NCBI GenBank assembly: GCA_020061995.1
Contig: JAGUXE010000264.1
Span: 1-6,649 of the forward strand
Length of the DNA: 6,649 nucleotides
Direction: 5' to 3'
From: Ignavibacteriales bacterium
GTDB taxonomy: Bacteria > Bacteroidota > Ignavibacteria > Ignavibacteriales > Ignavibacteriaceae
Shown: piece by piece, positions 1 to 6,049 of the stretch
Layout of the letters: each line of letters begins with the position of its first letter
How positions within the stretch are numbered: the stretch's first letter is position 1
Position numbers and translations under genes: made by a program
The notes under the pieces: model-generated
The model's input: the letters and a program-made list of their open reading frames with translations, nothing else
Database searches by the model: none
Told to the model about the DNA's origin: nothing

Positions 1-466
1 AGATAAAAATGGAGTCAAAACCTATTTGGAGGGTGTAAAGGTTAAGATGAACTCAGATTCAACTTATACAAATAGCGAAGGGGAATTTGTGTTTAATAAT
101 TTGGCTGAAGGTATATATGCTACTCAGATAGAGAAAGAAGGTTATAGAAAAGAAACAAAGTCAATTACAATTGAGGGTTCAGTAACTGATATCGAGGTAG
201 AATATGTATTATTTATTCTCTATAAAATAAAAGGGAAAATTTACGAAGATAAAAATGGAGTCAAAACCTATTTGGAGGGTGTAAAGGTTAAGATGAACTC
301 AGATTCAACTTATACAAATAGCCAAGGAGAATTTGTTTTTAATAATTTGAGCGCAGGAACATATGATATCGAAATGGAAAAAGAGGGTTATAGAAAAGAA
401 ACAAAGTCAATTACAATTGAGGGTTCAGAAACTAATATCGAGATCGAATATGCTTTAATACCTCTG
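1..466 (+). repeat. Intragenic 246-bp repeat in the left lipoprotein gene
   Basis: Two in-phase units of 246 bp (82 codons). The first is cut by the window edge and the second spans 221-466. Bases 1-76 are identical to 247-322, and about 43 bases from 140 match those from 386, again at an offset of 246. Perfect identity over 76 bp including third codon positions indicates recent duplication or gene conversion. Confidence 0.9.
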
Positions 467-952
467 GTTGATTACCTACCATTGTCTGTTGGTAAAAAGT
501 GGAAATATCTAATTCAAAAATCTAATTCCACTTCGATGTTAAAGGTTGATCACAATGGACCAGCAATGTGGGAGATAATTTCAAGAGAAAATACTAATTA
601 TGGGACTAAATACAATATTAGAGAAGAGTTTCATGATAGTATCCACCAAGTTGAAAGAAACTCATACGGTCAAATTATAAAAGATACAACCTATACACAG
701 ATAGTGATAACAAATTTTTCATTCCTTGAACTTAATAATCAAGTAGTAGAAATTATTTTTGGTCAGACCAAATTCTTAGTCAATAGATATGATATTGAGA
801 AAGACTCTGTGAGAGTAGATAATTCGCAAGGTTTGGCTTATGCTTATTTAATTGTCAAACCAGCAAAGGGTATTACATATCTAAGAATGGTTGGTGGACA
901 TGGATCAATTTGGTGGAGAGAGGAATATACACAAATAGAAGAAAAACGATAA
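1..952 (+). CDS. Repeat-containing surface/periplasmic lipoprotein-like protein, 5'-partial
   Basis: The reading frame is already open at base 2 and stops with TAA at 950-952, so the true start and any signal peptide lie left of the window; an internal TTG at 26 is not a credible start. Visible parts in order: the end of one 82-residue repeat (2-220), a complete repeat (221-466), and a C-terminal domain of about 160 residues (467-949) opening with VDYLPLSVGKKWKY. The repeats carry the pattern YTNS.GEFVFNNL..G.Y....EKEGY, typical of carboxypeptidase-regulatory-like (prealbumin/Ig-like beta-sandwich) domains. Such domains usually serve as extracellular structural modules, so an envelope location is inferred. 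The neighbouring gene is a full-length paralogue with a lipoprotein signal, which supports the same location here. No catalytic motif is seen and the biological role is unknown. The number of repeats upstream of the window cannot be told. Confidence 0.85.
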   Translation, partial: DKNGVKTYLEGVKVKMNSDSTYTNSEGEFVFNNLAEGIYATQIEKEGYRKETKSITIEGSVTDIEVEYVLFILYKIKGKIYEDKNGVKTYLEGVKVKMNSDSTYTNSQGEFVFNNLSAGTYDIEMEKEGYRKETKSITIEGSETNIEIEYALIPLVDYLPLSVGKKWKYLIQKSNSTSMLKVDHNGPAMWEIISRENTNYGTKYNIREEFHDSIHQVERNSYGQIIKDTTYTQIVITNFSFLELNNQVVEIIFGQTKFLVNRYDIEKDSVRVDNSQGLAYAYLIVKPAKGITYLRMVGGHGSIWWREEYTQIEEKR

Positions 953-1104
953 GTATAACTAGCCAATTTTCACCGACTGTCGAGAACTACTTCCCGACAG
1001 AAGATATAGTAAAACTAATTAAAATATTGAGGAGTTGAGATTAGCCAGTCTTTGCAAATTCTCTGTTAATGGATCTGAACTTCTATATTTATTGGAAAAA
1101 CATG
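953..1104 (+). repeat. Spacer direct repeat, copy 1
   Basis: It aligns without gaps to 2188-2339 at an offset of 1235 bp. My hand count gives about 69% identity over the first 48 bases and 90% over 1001-1100. It ends at the start codons of the right lipoprotein gene, so the repeat lies directly before one lipoprotein gene and directly after the other. It contains an imperfect hairpin (977-1000) that copy 2 does not preserve. Confidence 0.85.
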
Positions 1105-2187
1105 ATGAAAAAAAAATTAATTTTTGTAATGATTCTATTTCTTATTCAGAGTTGTAAAGAAAATGTTATTCCACCGGATGATCCCGGTGAAATTAATACT
1201 CTCTATAAATTAACAGGGAAAATTTGTGAAGTGAAAAATGAAGTCAAAACCTATCTTGAGGGAGTAAAAGTTAAGTTAAATGCAGATTCGAGTTATACAA
1301 ATAGCGAAGGGGAATTTGTGTTTAATAATTTGATCGCAGGAACATATGATATCGAAATACAAAAAGAAGGGTATGGAAAAGAAACAAAGTCAATTAAAAT
1401 TGAGGGTTCAGTAACTGATATCGAGGTAGAATATACATTATCGATTCGTTACAAGTTAAATGGAAAAATTTATGAAGATAAGAATGGAGTCAAAACCTAT
1501 TTGGAAGGCGTAATGGTTAAGTTGATCACAGCTTCAACTTATACAAATATTCAGGGGGAATTTGTGTTTAATAATTTAACTGAAGGTTTATATGTCATTC
1601 AAATAGAAAAAGAAGGTTATAAAAAGGAAACAAAATCAGTTGATATTGAGGGACCAGCTACTATTATCGAGGTCGAATTTGCATTATTACCTTTGGTTGA
1701 TTATTTACCATTATATGTTGGTAAAAAGTGGAAATATATACGTAAACAAGTGAATAGTTCGATGTCAACTGTTAATCAATATGGACTTGCAATTTGGGAG
1801 ATAATTTCAAAAGAAAATACTAGTGGTGGGACAAAGTACAATCTCAGAGAAGTGTGGGACGATAGTATCCATCGAGTTGATATAGACTCATACGGTCAGC
1901 TTATCAAAGATACAACCTGGACAGAGATAGTTATAACAAATTTTTCATTTCTTGAACTTAATAATCAAGTAGTAGAAATTAGTTCTCCCCCCCCCACTTT
2001 CAAATTTTTAGTCAATCGATATGATATTATGCAAGACTCTGTAAGAGTAAGTCCAATTGGGGACCCTATATTTTGGTCTTATTTGATTGTTAAACCAGCA
2101 AAGGGTATTTCATATATGAGAATGGGGGGTGGACATAGTTCATTTTTTTGGTATAATATGTACACACAAATAGAAGAATCACAATAA
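1102..2187 (+). CDS. Lipoprotein with two carboxypeptidase-regulatory-like repeats and DYLPL/VGKKWKY C-terminal domain
   Basis: This is a complete paralogue of the gene to its left. The frame extends up to an ATG at 1069, but the start is placed at the ATG-ATG pair at 1102/1105 because this gives a classic lipoprotein signal: MKKK, a hydrophobic stretch, then the lipobox LIQSC (Cys is residue 17 from the second Met). The extra 11 residues from 1069 fall within repeated spacer sequence that reads better in another frame. After a short linker (KENVIPPDDPGE) come two 82-residue repeats (1204-1449 and 1450-1695) of the GEFVFNNL..G.Y type, then a domain starting VDYLPLYVGKKWKY (1696-2184). The likely fate is export and lipid anchoring; the function is unknown. 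There is no strong Shine-Dalgarno, only GGA. Two homopolymers stand out: A9 right after the start (1108-1116) and C9 at 1987-1995. The C9 tract encodes a Pro-Pro-Pro insertion that the left paralogue lacks. Confidence 0.88.
   Translation: MMKKKLIFVMILFLIQSCKENVIPPDDPGEINTLYKLTGKICEVKNEVKTYLEGVKVKLNADSSYTNSEGEFVFNNLIAGTYDIEIQKEGYGKETKSIKIEGSVTDIEVEYTLSIRYKLNGKIYEDKNGVKTYLEGVMVKLITASTYTNIQGEFVFNNLTEGLYVIQIEKEGYKKETKSVDIEGPATIIEVEFALLPLVDYLPLYVGKKWKYIRKQVNSSMSTVNQYGLAIWEIISKENTSGGTKYNLREVWDDSIHRVDIDSYGQLIKDTTWTEIVITNFSFLELNNQVVEISSPPPTFKFLVNRYDIMQDSVRVSPIGDPIFWSYLIVKPAKGISYMRMGGGHSSFFWYNMYTQIEESQ
1108..1154 (+). other. Lipoprotein signal peptide and lipobox
   Basis: Basic n-region (KKK), hydrophobic core (LIFVMILFLIQ) and a lipobox ending in Ser-Cys; the lipidated Cys codon is TGT at 1153-1155. 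The length of 16-17 residues is normal for signal peptidase II substrates. This signal fixes the start of the gene at 1102/1105 rather than 1069. Confidence 0.75.
1204..1695 (+). repeat. Two 246-bp in-frame repeats in the right lipoprotein gene
   Basis: Units at 1204-1449 and 1450-1695 have exactly the same length as those of the left gene. They are more diverged from each other than the left gene's pair; for example the first has KICEVKNEVKTYLEG where the second has KIYEDKNGVKTYLEG. The second unit is closer to the left gene's units at its start than to its own neighbour, as expected after unequal exchange. Confidence 0.85.
1987..1995 (+). repeat. C9 homopolymer within the lipoprotein coding sequence
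   Basis: Nine consecutive C in frame as three Pro codons, in an AT-rich gene. The left paralogue has no such tract at the equivalent place (VVEIIFGQTKFLV versus VVEISSPPPTFKFLV). Loss of one C would give a TAG within eight codons of the tract's start, and gain of one C a TGA within about a dozen; either would remove about the last 60 residues. Confidence 0.9.
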
Positions 2188-2339
2188 ACAAAACTACCAA
2201 AGTTTCACTGGTTTTTAAGAACCCCTTCCCAACAGAAGATATAGTTAAACTAAATAAAATATTGAGGAGTTGAGATTAGCGAATCTTTGCAAAATCTGTG
2301 TAAATGGTTCTGAACTTCTTTATTTATTAGAAAAACACG
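2188..2339 (+). repeat. Spacer direct repeat, copy 2
   Basis: This is the counterpart of 953-1104, sitting directly after the stop of the right lipoprotein gene. Here no lipoprotein gene follows; the sequence instead continues in the presumed ancestral frame to a TGA at 2384-2386. The two copies therefore bracket the right lipoprotein gene as direct repeats. Confidence 0.85.
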
Positions 2340-2386
2340 GACATCACGCTAAAATAGATTCAAGAGAAGCTAAAAATATAATCTGA
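2261..2386 (+). pseudogene. Possible C-terminal remnant of an unidentified gene
   Basis: The frame starting at 2261 (open from 2258) reads EELRLANLCKICVNG, then SELLYLLEKHGHHAKI and an ending SREAKNII before TGA. Copy 1 of the spacer reads nearly the same peptide (1026-1103). Of nine base differences between the copies in this frame, six are synonymous third-position changes, which suggests past selection on the protein. A second piece in another frame (FPTEDIVKL, then KIL) lies just upstream in both copies and would join it if one base were restored near 2263, so a shared frameshift is likely. There is no good start codon or placed ribosome site. I do not recognise the family; a chance ORF is possible. 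Confidence 0.4.
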
Positions 2387-2554
2387 AAAATAGTACCATA
2401 ATAAACTATGCTTATCAACTCATTTCAAATTAAGGGATGAGATTGACGCCAGCCCCGAAATCTTCATAGATGTTTTGTAAGAATTTCAGTAAGCGTTCTT
2501 CATTGTTAGAAGGAGATAAAATAACTTATAACTTTATAAACTTTTTTATTTAAA
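2387..2554. other. Intergenic stretch without a supported gene
   Basis: This lies between the spacer repeat and the hairpin at 2555-2579. It holds only short frames. One, ending in TAA at about 2482, reads LRDEIDASPEIFIDVL and looks protein-like with GC-richer codons, but it has no start. An AAGGAG sequence at 2510-2515 on the plus strand is not followed by a start codon. A weak plus-strand hairpin with two G-U pairs lies at 2419-2441 and has no T-tract. I see no tRNA, CRISPR or clear promoter. Confidence 0.5.
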
Positions 2555-2579
2555 GGGGAACAACTAAACGTTGCTCCCC
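2555..2579 (-). terminator. Stem-loop, probable terminator of the trp/VOC unit
   Basis: Ten-position stem with one A/C mismatch: GGGGAACAAC (2555-2564), loop TAAAC, GTTGCTCCCC (2570-2579). It lies 30 bases beyond the stop of the minus-strand VOC gene. On that strand it is followed by TTTAAATAAAAAAG, so the U-tract is short and the terminator is not textbook. Its place between convergent genes suggests it could also stop plus-strand transcripts from the lipoprotein genes. Confidence 0.6.
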
Positions 2580-2609
2580 AAAAACCTTTAGTAAATTAAA
2601 TGACTTTAA

Positions 2610-2963
2610 TTAAGAATGTGATTGGTACAAACCCATTACATTTCCAACCGGATCCTTTATTAAAGCATACCAACCATAAACCGGAATAACAGTTTTTTCT
2701 CGTTCAATTTTTCCACCGGCTAAACTTATTTTGTCTAAAACTGATTCGATATCTTCAACTCTGACATGGAATATTGTAGTATCACCGGAATTTACTTTTT
2801 CAACTTTGCGAAGTCCCACTGTAAGTCCTTGATGACTGTTGTATAAACTATAGCCATTACCAAAAGGCTTAAGCTCCCAACCAAATAGAGTTGAATAAAA
2901 TTTAGTTGATGCTTCCATAACGTTCGACGGAATTTCTACATGTGCAATTAATTGGTTAACCAT
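2610..2963 (-). CDS. VOC-superfamily (glyoxalase/bleomycin-resistance-like) protein
   Basis: The 117-residue protein has the length of a single VOC domain. The N-terminal strand with a possible metal-ligand pair (AHVEIP, His8 and Glu10) is followed by FYSTLFGWE. The second half has FHVRVEDIE, GGKIEREKTVIP, GWYALIKDPVGN and MGLYQ, matching the paired beta-alpha-beta-beta-beta modules of this fold. VOC proteins include lyases, isomerases, dioxygenases and antibiotic-binding proteins, so the substrate cannot be named. The start ATG (2963-2961) has a good Shine-Dalgarno, AGAGGA (2974-2969), five bases upstream. The gene follows trpA after 71 bases in the same direction; it may be a readthrough product of the trp operon or be transcribed from its own promoter in that gap. 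A role in tryptophan synthesis is not implied. Confidence 0.85.
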   Translation of the reverse strand: MVNQLIAHVEIPSNVMEASTKFYSTLFGWELKPFGNGYSLYNSHQGLTVGLRKVEKVNSGDTTIFHVRVEDIESVLDKISLAGGKIEREKTVIPVYGWYALIKDPVGNVMGLYQSHS

Positions 2964-2996
2964 TCTAATCCTCTAATAATTTAAATAAGATGTGTT

Positions 2997-3025
2997 AAGA
3001 TAAACTCAAAAGTCACAATTTTCAA
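2997..3025 (-). promoter_or_regulatory. Candidate promoter before the VOC gene
   Basis: On the minus strand, TTGAAA (3025-3020) and TATCTT (3002-2997) are separated by 17 bases, matching 5/6 and 4/6 of the sigma-70 consensus. It lies in the gap between trpA and the VOC gene. In AT-rich DNA such matches arise by chance, and Bacteroidota use a different consensus, so this is weak. Confidence 0.25.
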
Positions 3026-3034
3026 CATTAGAAA

Positions 3035-3829
3035 CTATGTTACTTTACATTCTGCTTTCAAATCGCTAACTATTTTTAATGTTCGATTAATTTCTTCAAC
3101 CGTTCCGTTTCCGAGTGATTTGATAATTGCGCTCCCGGAGATTACACCTGCTACATGCGGAATGAACTTTTGTATATCAAGTGGACTAGTTATTCCGAAA
3201 CCTACAAGAATATGATTCTTAGAAATTAATGATTTTGTTTTTACAAGGTTATTTATACTTTTTGAATCAACATCTTGGTGATTGCCAGTAGTTCCGGTCA
3301 TGGATACATAGTAAACAAAGCCTTTACTTTTATTATCAATCTCAATAATTCTTTCATCTGTCGAAGTGGGAGTTGTTAAAAGTATAATATCGATTTCAGG
3401 GGAAGAATCCTTATAAAAATTTTCGTACTCATCCAGTGGTATATCAGGGATTATTAAACCGCTAATCCCTGAGTTTTTAGCATCATTAAAAAACGACTTT
3501 ATCCCATAGGAAAGTATAGGATTTGCGTATCCCATAGCGATTAAAGGTTTGTTGGAATATGCTGAAATACTCTCTGCATAGTCAAAAACCTTTTTTATAT
3601 TTATTCCATTCTCAAGAGCAATTTGTGATGATTGTTGAATTATATGACCATCTGCAAGTGGATCACTAAATGGAATTCCGAGCTCAATAAAATCTGCCCC
3701 TGAATCATATACATTTTTTGCCAATTCAATAAATGAATTTGGATTGGGGTAACCAGCAGTCAAAAATATTGATAATATTTTTCTTCCGGATAATAAAGAT
3801 TCATTAATATATTTTTCAATTTTAGACAT
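3035..3829 (-). CDS. trpA: Tryptophan synthase alpha chain
   Basis: TrpA cleaves indole-3-glycerol phosphate to indole and glyceraldehyde-3-phosphate; indole is channelled to TrpB in the cytosolic alpha2-beta2 complex. The 264-residue TIM barrel shows LTAGYP near the N-terminus, the catalytic motif [14 protein letters not shown], the loop SMTGTTG, and the phosphate-binding pieces VGFGIT and ISGSAI. Starting at the Met at 3829 puts the catalytic acids at Glu49 and Asp60, exactly the Salmonella numbering. That start also has GGTGA five bases upstream. An in-frame ATG at 3841 would add MVKL but has no ribosome site. The gene overlaps the trpB stop by 8 bases, so the two are probably translationally coupled and made in equal amounts. 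One oddity is His62 where Pro is usual (ADGH instead of ADGP). The stop is TAG. Confidence 0.97.
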   Translation of the reverse strand: MSKIEKYINESLLSGRKILSIFLTAGYPNPNSFIELAKNVYDSGADFIELGIPFSDPLADGHIIQQSSQIALENGINIKKVFDYAESISAYSNKPLIAMGYANPILSYGIKSFFNDAKNSGISGLIIPDIPLDEYENFYKDSSPEIDIILLTTPTSTDERIIEIDNKSKGFVYYVSMTGTTGNHQDVDSKSINNLVKTKSLISKNHILVGFGITSPLDIQKFIPHVAGVISGSAIIKSLGNGTVEEINRTLKIVSDLKAECKVT

Positions 3830-5030
3830 TAGCTTCACCATTGAAATGTGAATTAATTGTATTTAGATCCTTATCACCTCTACCTGAAATATTAACAACA
3901 ACAATCTGCGAATTAGTTGTTTTATACATCAATTTATTAAGGTTTGCTATAGCGTGTGCTGTTTCAAGTGCCGGAAGAATACCCTCGAGTTTTGTCATTA
4001 ACAATGTTGCTTCAAGAGCTTCTTTATCTGTGGCGTAATCATAACTAACTCTTTTATTATCCATTAAAAAACTATGCTCAGGACCAACTCCAGGATAATC
4101 TAATCCGGCAGAAATTGAATGAACTTCTTGCACTTGTCCTAATTTTGTTTGTAAAAGATATGTTCTCATCCCCTGGAAAATCCCATCACTTCCAAGAGTT
4201 AATGTTGCGCAATGTTTATCAGTATCCAAGCCATAACCACCTGCTTCGACTCCAATTAATTTAGTTTCACTTTGAATAAATGGATAAAAAATTCCGATAG
4301 CATTACTGCCTCCGCCTACTGAAGCTACAATGTAATCAGGTAAGCGGTTTTCGGCTTCAATAATTTGCTCTTTAAGTTCCATACCGATAATTGATTGGAA
4401 GTTCCTAACTATCATCGGATATGGATGCGGTCCGACAACCGACCCAATTATATAATGAGTATTGTTAACATTAGTTACCCAATCACGAATAGCTTCATTT
4501 GTGGCATCTTTTAAGGTCTTACTTCCACTTCTAACGGGAATCACTTCTGCTCCAAGCAATTTCATTCTAAATACATTCAAGCTTTGTCTCTCTATATCCA
4601 ATTCACCCATGTATATTGAACAATTAAGACCAAACTTTGCACATACAGTTGCAACTGCTACTCCATGTTGACCCGCTCCTGTTTCAGCGATAATTCTTTT
4701 TTTGCCAAGTTTTATTGCAAGTAGTATTTGACCTATCGCGTTATTTATTTTGTGAGCACCGGTATGGCATAAATCTTCACGTTTCAAATATATTTTTGCT
4801 TTACCATAATAATCAGTTAGCCGATTTGCAAAAGTCAGCGGGGTTGGACGTCCGGTATATGTTTTACAAAGATGAATGAATTCTTTCACAAAAGATTCAT
4901 CATTCATTGAATTGAAATATGCATTTTCCAATTCTTCTAAGGGGGCGATTAAAGTTTCGGGGACAAACTTCCCACCATACTTTCCAAAATGTCCGGTTTC
5001 ATCAGGTAAATTATATTGATTCATATTCAT
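3822..5030 (-). CDS. trpB: Tryptophan synthase beta chain
   Basis: This PLP enzyme condenses indole with L-serine to give L-tryptophan. At 402 residues it is the normal length for TrpB1, the form that partners TrpA. Motifs in order: [13 protein letters not shown] (15-27), GRPTPL (60-65), [15 protein letters not shown] with the PLP lysine at Lys94, AETGAGQHG with the catalytic glutamate at Glu116 (Glu109 in Salmonella), [18 protein letters not shown], the PLP-phosphate loop GGGSN (240-244), and [11 protein letters not shown] with the indole-site aspartate. The ATG overlaps the aroF stop as ATGA; a second Met two codons later is possible. The ribosome site is weak (GGAT about ten bases upstream), which fits translation by coupling to aroF. 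All key residues are intact. Confidence 0.98.
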   Translation of the reverse strand: MNMNQYNLPDETGHFGKYGGKFVPETLIAPLEELENAYFNSMNDESFVKEFIHLCKTYTGRPTPLTFANRLTDYYGKAKIYLKREDLCHTGAHKINNAIGQILLAIKLGKKRIIAETGAGQHGVAVATVCAKFGLNCSIYMGELDIERQSLNVFRMKLLGAEVIPVRSGSKTLKDATNEAIRDWVTNVNNTHYIIGSVVGPHPYPMIVRNFQSIIGMELKEQIIEAENRLPDYIVASVGGGSNAIGIFYPFIQSETKLIGVEAGGYGLDTDKHCATLTLGSDGIFQGMRTYLLQTKLGQVQEVHSISAGLDYPGVGPEHSFLMDNKRVSYDYATDKEALEATLLMTKLEGILPALETAHAIANLNKLMYKTTNSQIVVVNISGRGDKDLNTINSHFNGEANV

Positions 5031-6049
5031 TTTGTCAGATCCAATTTTTTGTTCACAGCATTTGCAATCGGTTCAATTTTTTTTAGAAGCTCTTTAAAGT
5101 TCTTTGGAGTAAGTGATTGAAAACCATCCGAGAGAGCTTCTTCAGGATGATTGTGAACTTCTATTATCAAGCCGTCTGCACCGGCAGCAACCGCAGCCAT
5201 AGCCATTGGCGTAACCTTATCCCACATGCCTATACCATGTGATGGGTCAACAAAAATGGGGAGATGCGATTGCTGTTTAATCACAGGAATAGCATTTAAA
5301 TCGAGGGTATTTCTTGTAGCAGTTTCAAAAGTTCTGATTCCGCGTTCGCAGAGAATCACATTAAAATTTCCCTGTGAGACAATGTATTCGGCACTCATTA
5401 GCAAATCCTCGATTGTAGATGCAAGCCCTCTTTTTAGAAATATTGGTCGATTAATTTGCCCAACTTTTTCAAGCAAAGAAAAATTTTGCATGTTGCGTGC
5501 GCCTATTTGAATAATATCAGAAACCTCGGCAACCTGATAAAGTGTATCAGTATCTTTTGCTTCAGTAACAATAATCATCCCGAATTCTTTTTTTACCTCA
5601 GCAAGAAGTTCTAATCCTTTTTCTTTTAATCCTTGAAAAGCATAAGGGCTACTGCGTGGTTTATAAGCTCCTGCTCTGAAAAACCGAATTCCCATTTCTT
5701 TAAGTTCTCCTGCAATATCAAATAATTGCGAACGGCTCTCAACAGAACAAGGACCGGCAATAATTTGTAACATTCCATCACCGATTATATGGTTTTCTAT
5801 ATTTATCAAAGTTTCATCCTTTACTTCACGGCTAACAAGTTTATAGTTTTTCGAAATTCGCATTGCATCTATGACTGAATCCATTGTCATGAAATCATCA
5901 AGAGAAAGGCTTCGGGTTTCACCGGTTAATCCGATAGCAATTTTTGTAGTACCGTAAATTATGTGTGGTTTACAATTCTTACTCTCAGCTTTAAAAAGAA
6001 CTTTTTCAAGATGATCCTTCGGTGAATCTAACTTCATTACTATCAACAT
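5027..6049 (-). CDS. aroF: 3-deoxy-7-phosphoheptulonate (DAHP) synthase, type I-beta with N-terminal regulatory domain
   Basis: It condenses phosphoenolpyruvate with erythrose-4-phosphate, the committed first step toward chorismate and all aromatic amino acids. The 340-residue length and layout match the Thermotoga maritima type: an N-terminal ferredoxin-like domain (about 1-70, MLIVMKLD...) that in characterised relatives mediates feedback inhibition, then a TIM barrel. Barrel motifs: AGPCSVES (98-105), [17 protein letters not shown] (from 125), LKRG (205-208), [18 protein letters not shown] (234-251), [13 protein letters not shown] (267-279), [13 protein letters not shown] (297-309). The metal ligands Cys101, His271, Glu297 and Asp308 are present. 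The start ATG has a strong AGGAG (6060-6056) six bases upstream and overlaps the end of trpF by 7 bases. Its place between trpF and trpB suggests control with tryptophan supply; which amino acid inhibits it cannot be read from the sequence. Confidence 0.95.
   Translation of the reverse strand: MLIVMKLDSPKDHLEKVLFKAESKNCKPHIIYGTTKIAIGLTGETRSLSLDDFMTMDSVIDAMRISKNYKLVSREVKDETLINIENHIIGDGMLQIIAGPCSVESRSQLFDIAGELKEMGIRFFRAGAYKPRSSPYAFQGLKEKGLELLAEVKKEFGMIIVTEAKDTDTLYQVAEVSDIIQIGARNMQNFSLLEKVGQINRPIFLKRGLASTIEDLLMSAEYIVSQGNFNVILCERGIRTFETATRNTLDLNAIPVIKQQSHLPIFVDPSHGIGMWDKVTPMAMAAVAAGADGLIIEVHNHPEEALSDGFQSLTPKNFKELLKKIEPIANAVNKKLDLTK

Noticed and set aside
977..1000. Hairpin CTGTCG...CGACAG after the left lipoprotein gene as a terminator
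   Set aside because: It has no following T-tract and the stem is not preserved in the second spacer copy.
1069..1101. Upstream ATG giving an 11-residue extension (MDLNFYIYWKN) to the right lipoprotein
   Set aside because: It lies within the repeated spacer, whose conserved reading is in another frame, and would bury the lipoprotein signal behind an unusual N-terminus.
1..2187. CRISPR-like or transposon array
   Set aside because: The repeats are coding domains and a gene-plus-spacer duplication; there are no short spaced repeats, terminal inverted repeats or transposase.
2419..2441. Hairpin CTCATTTC/GGGATGAG after the right lipoprotein gene
   Set aside because: Two G-U pairs, no T-tract, and likely by chance in AT-rich DNA.
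2470..2553. 27-residue plus-strand ORF starting at ATG 2470
   Set aside because: No ribosome site, and low-complexity AT-rich content at its end; the AAGGAG is inside it rather than before it.
3841..4038. Plus-strand 65-residue frame opposite trpB
   Set aside because: It is antisense to well-conserved trpB coding sequence and has no motif or ribosome site.
4462..4671. Plus-strand 69-residue frame opposite trpB
   Set aside because: Shadow of the trpB coding strand.
5226..5510. Plus-strand 94-residue frame opposite aroF
   Set aside because: Shadow of the conserved aroF barrel; no independent evidence.
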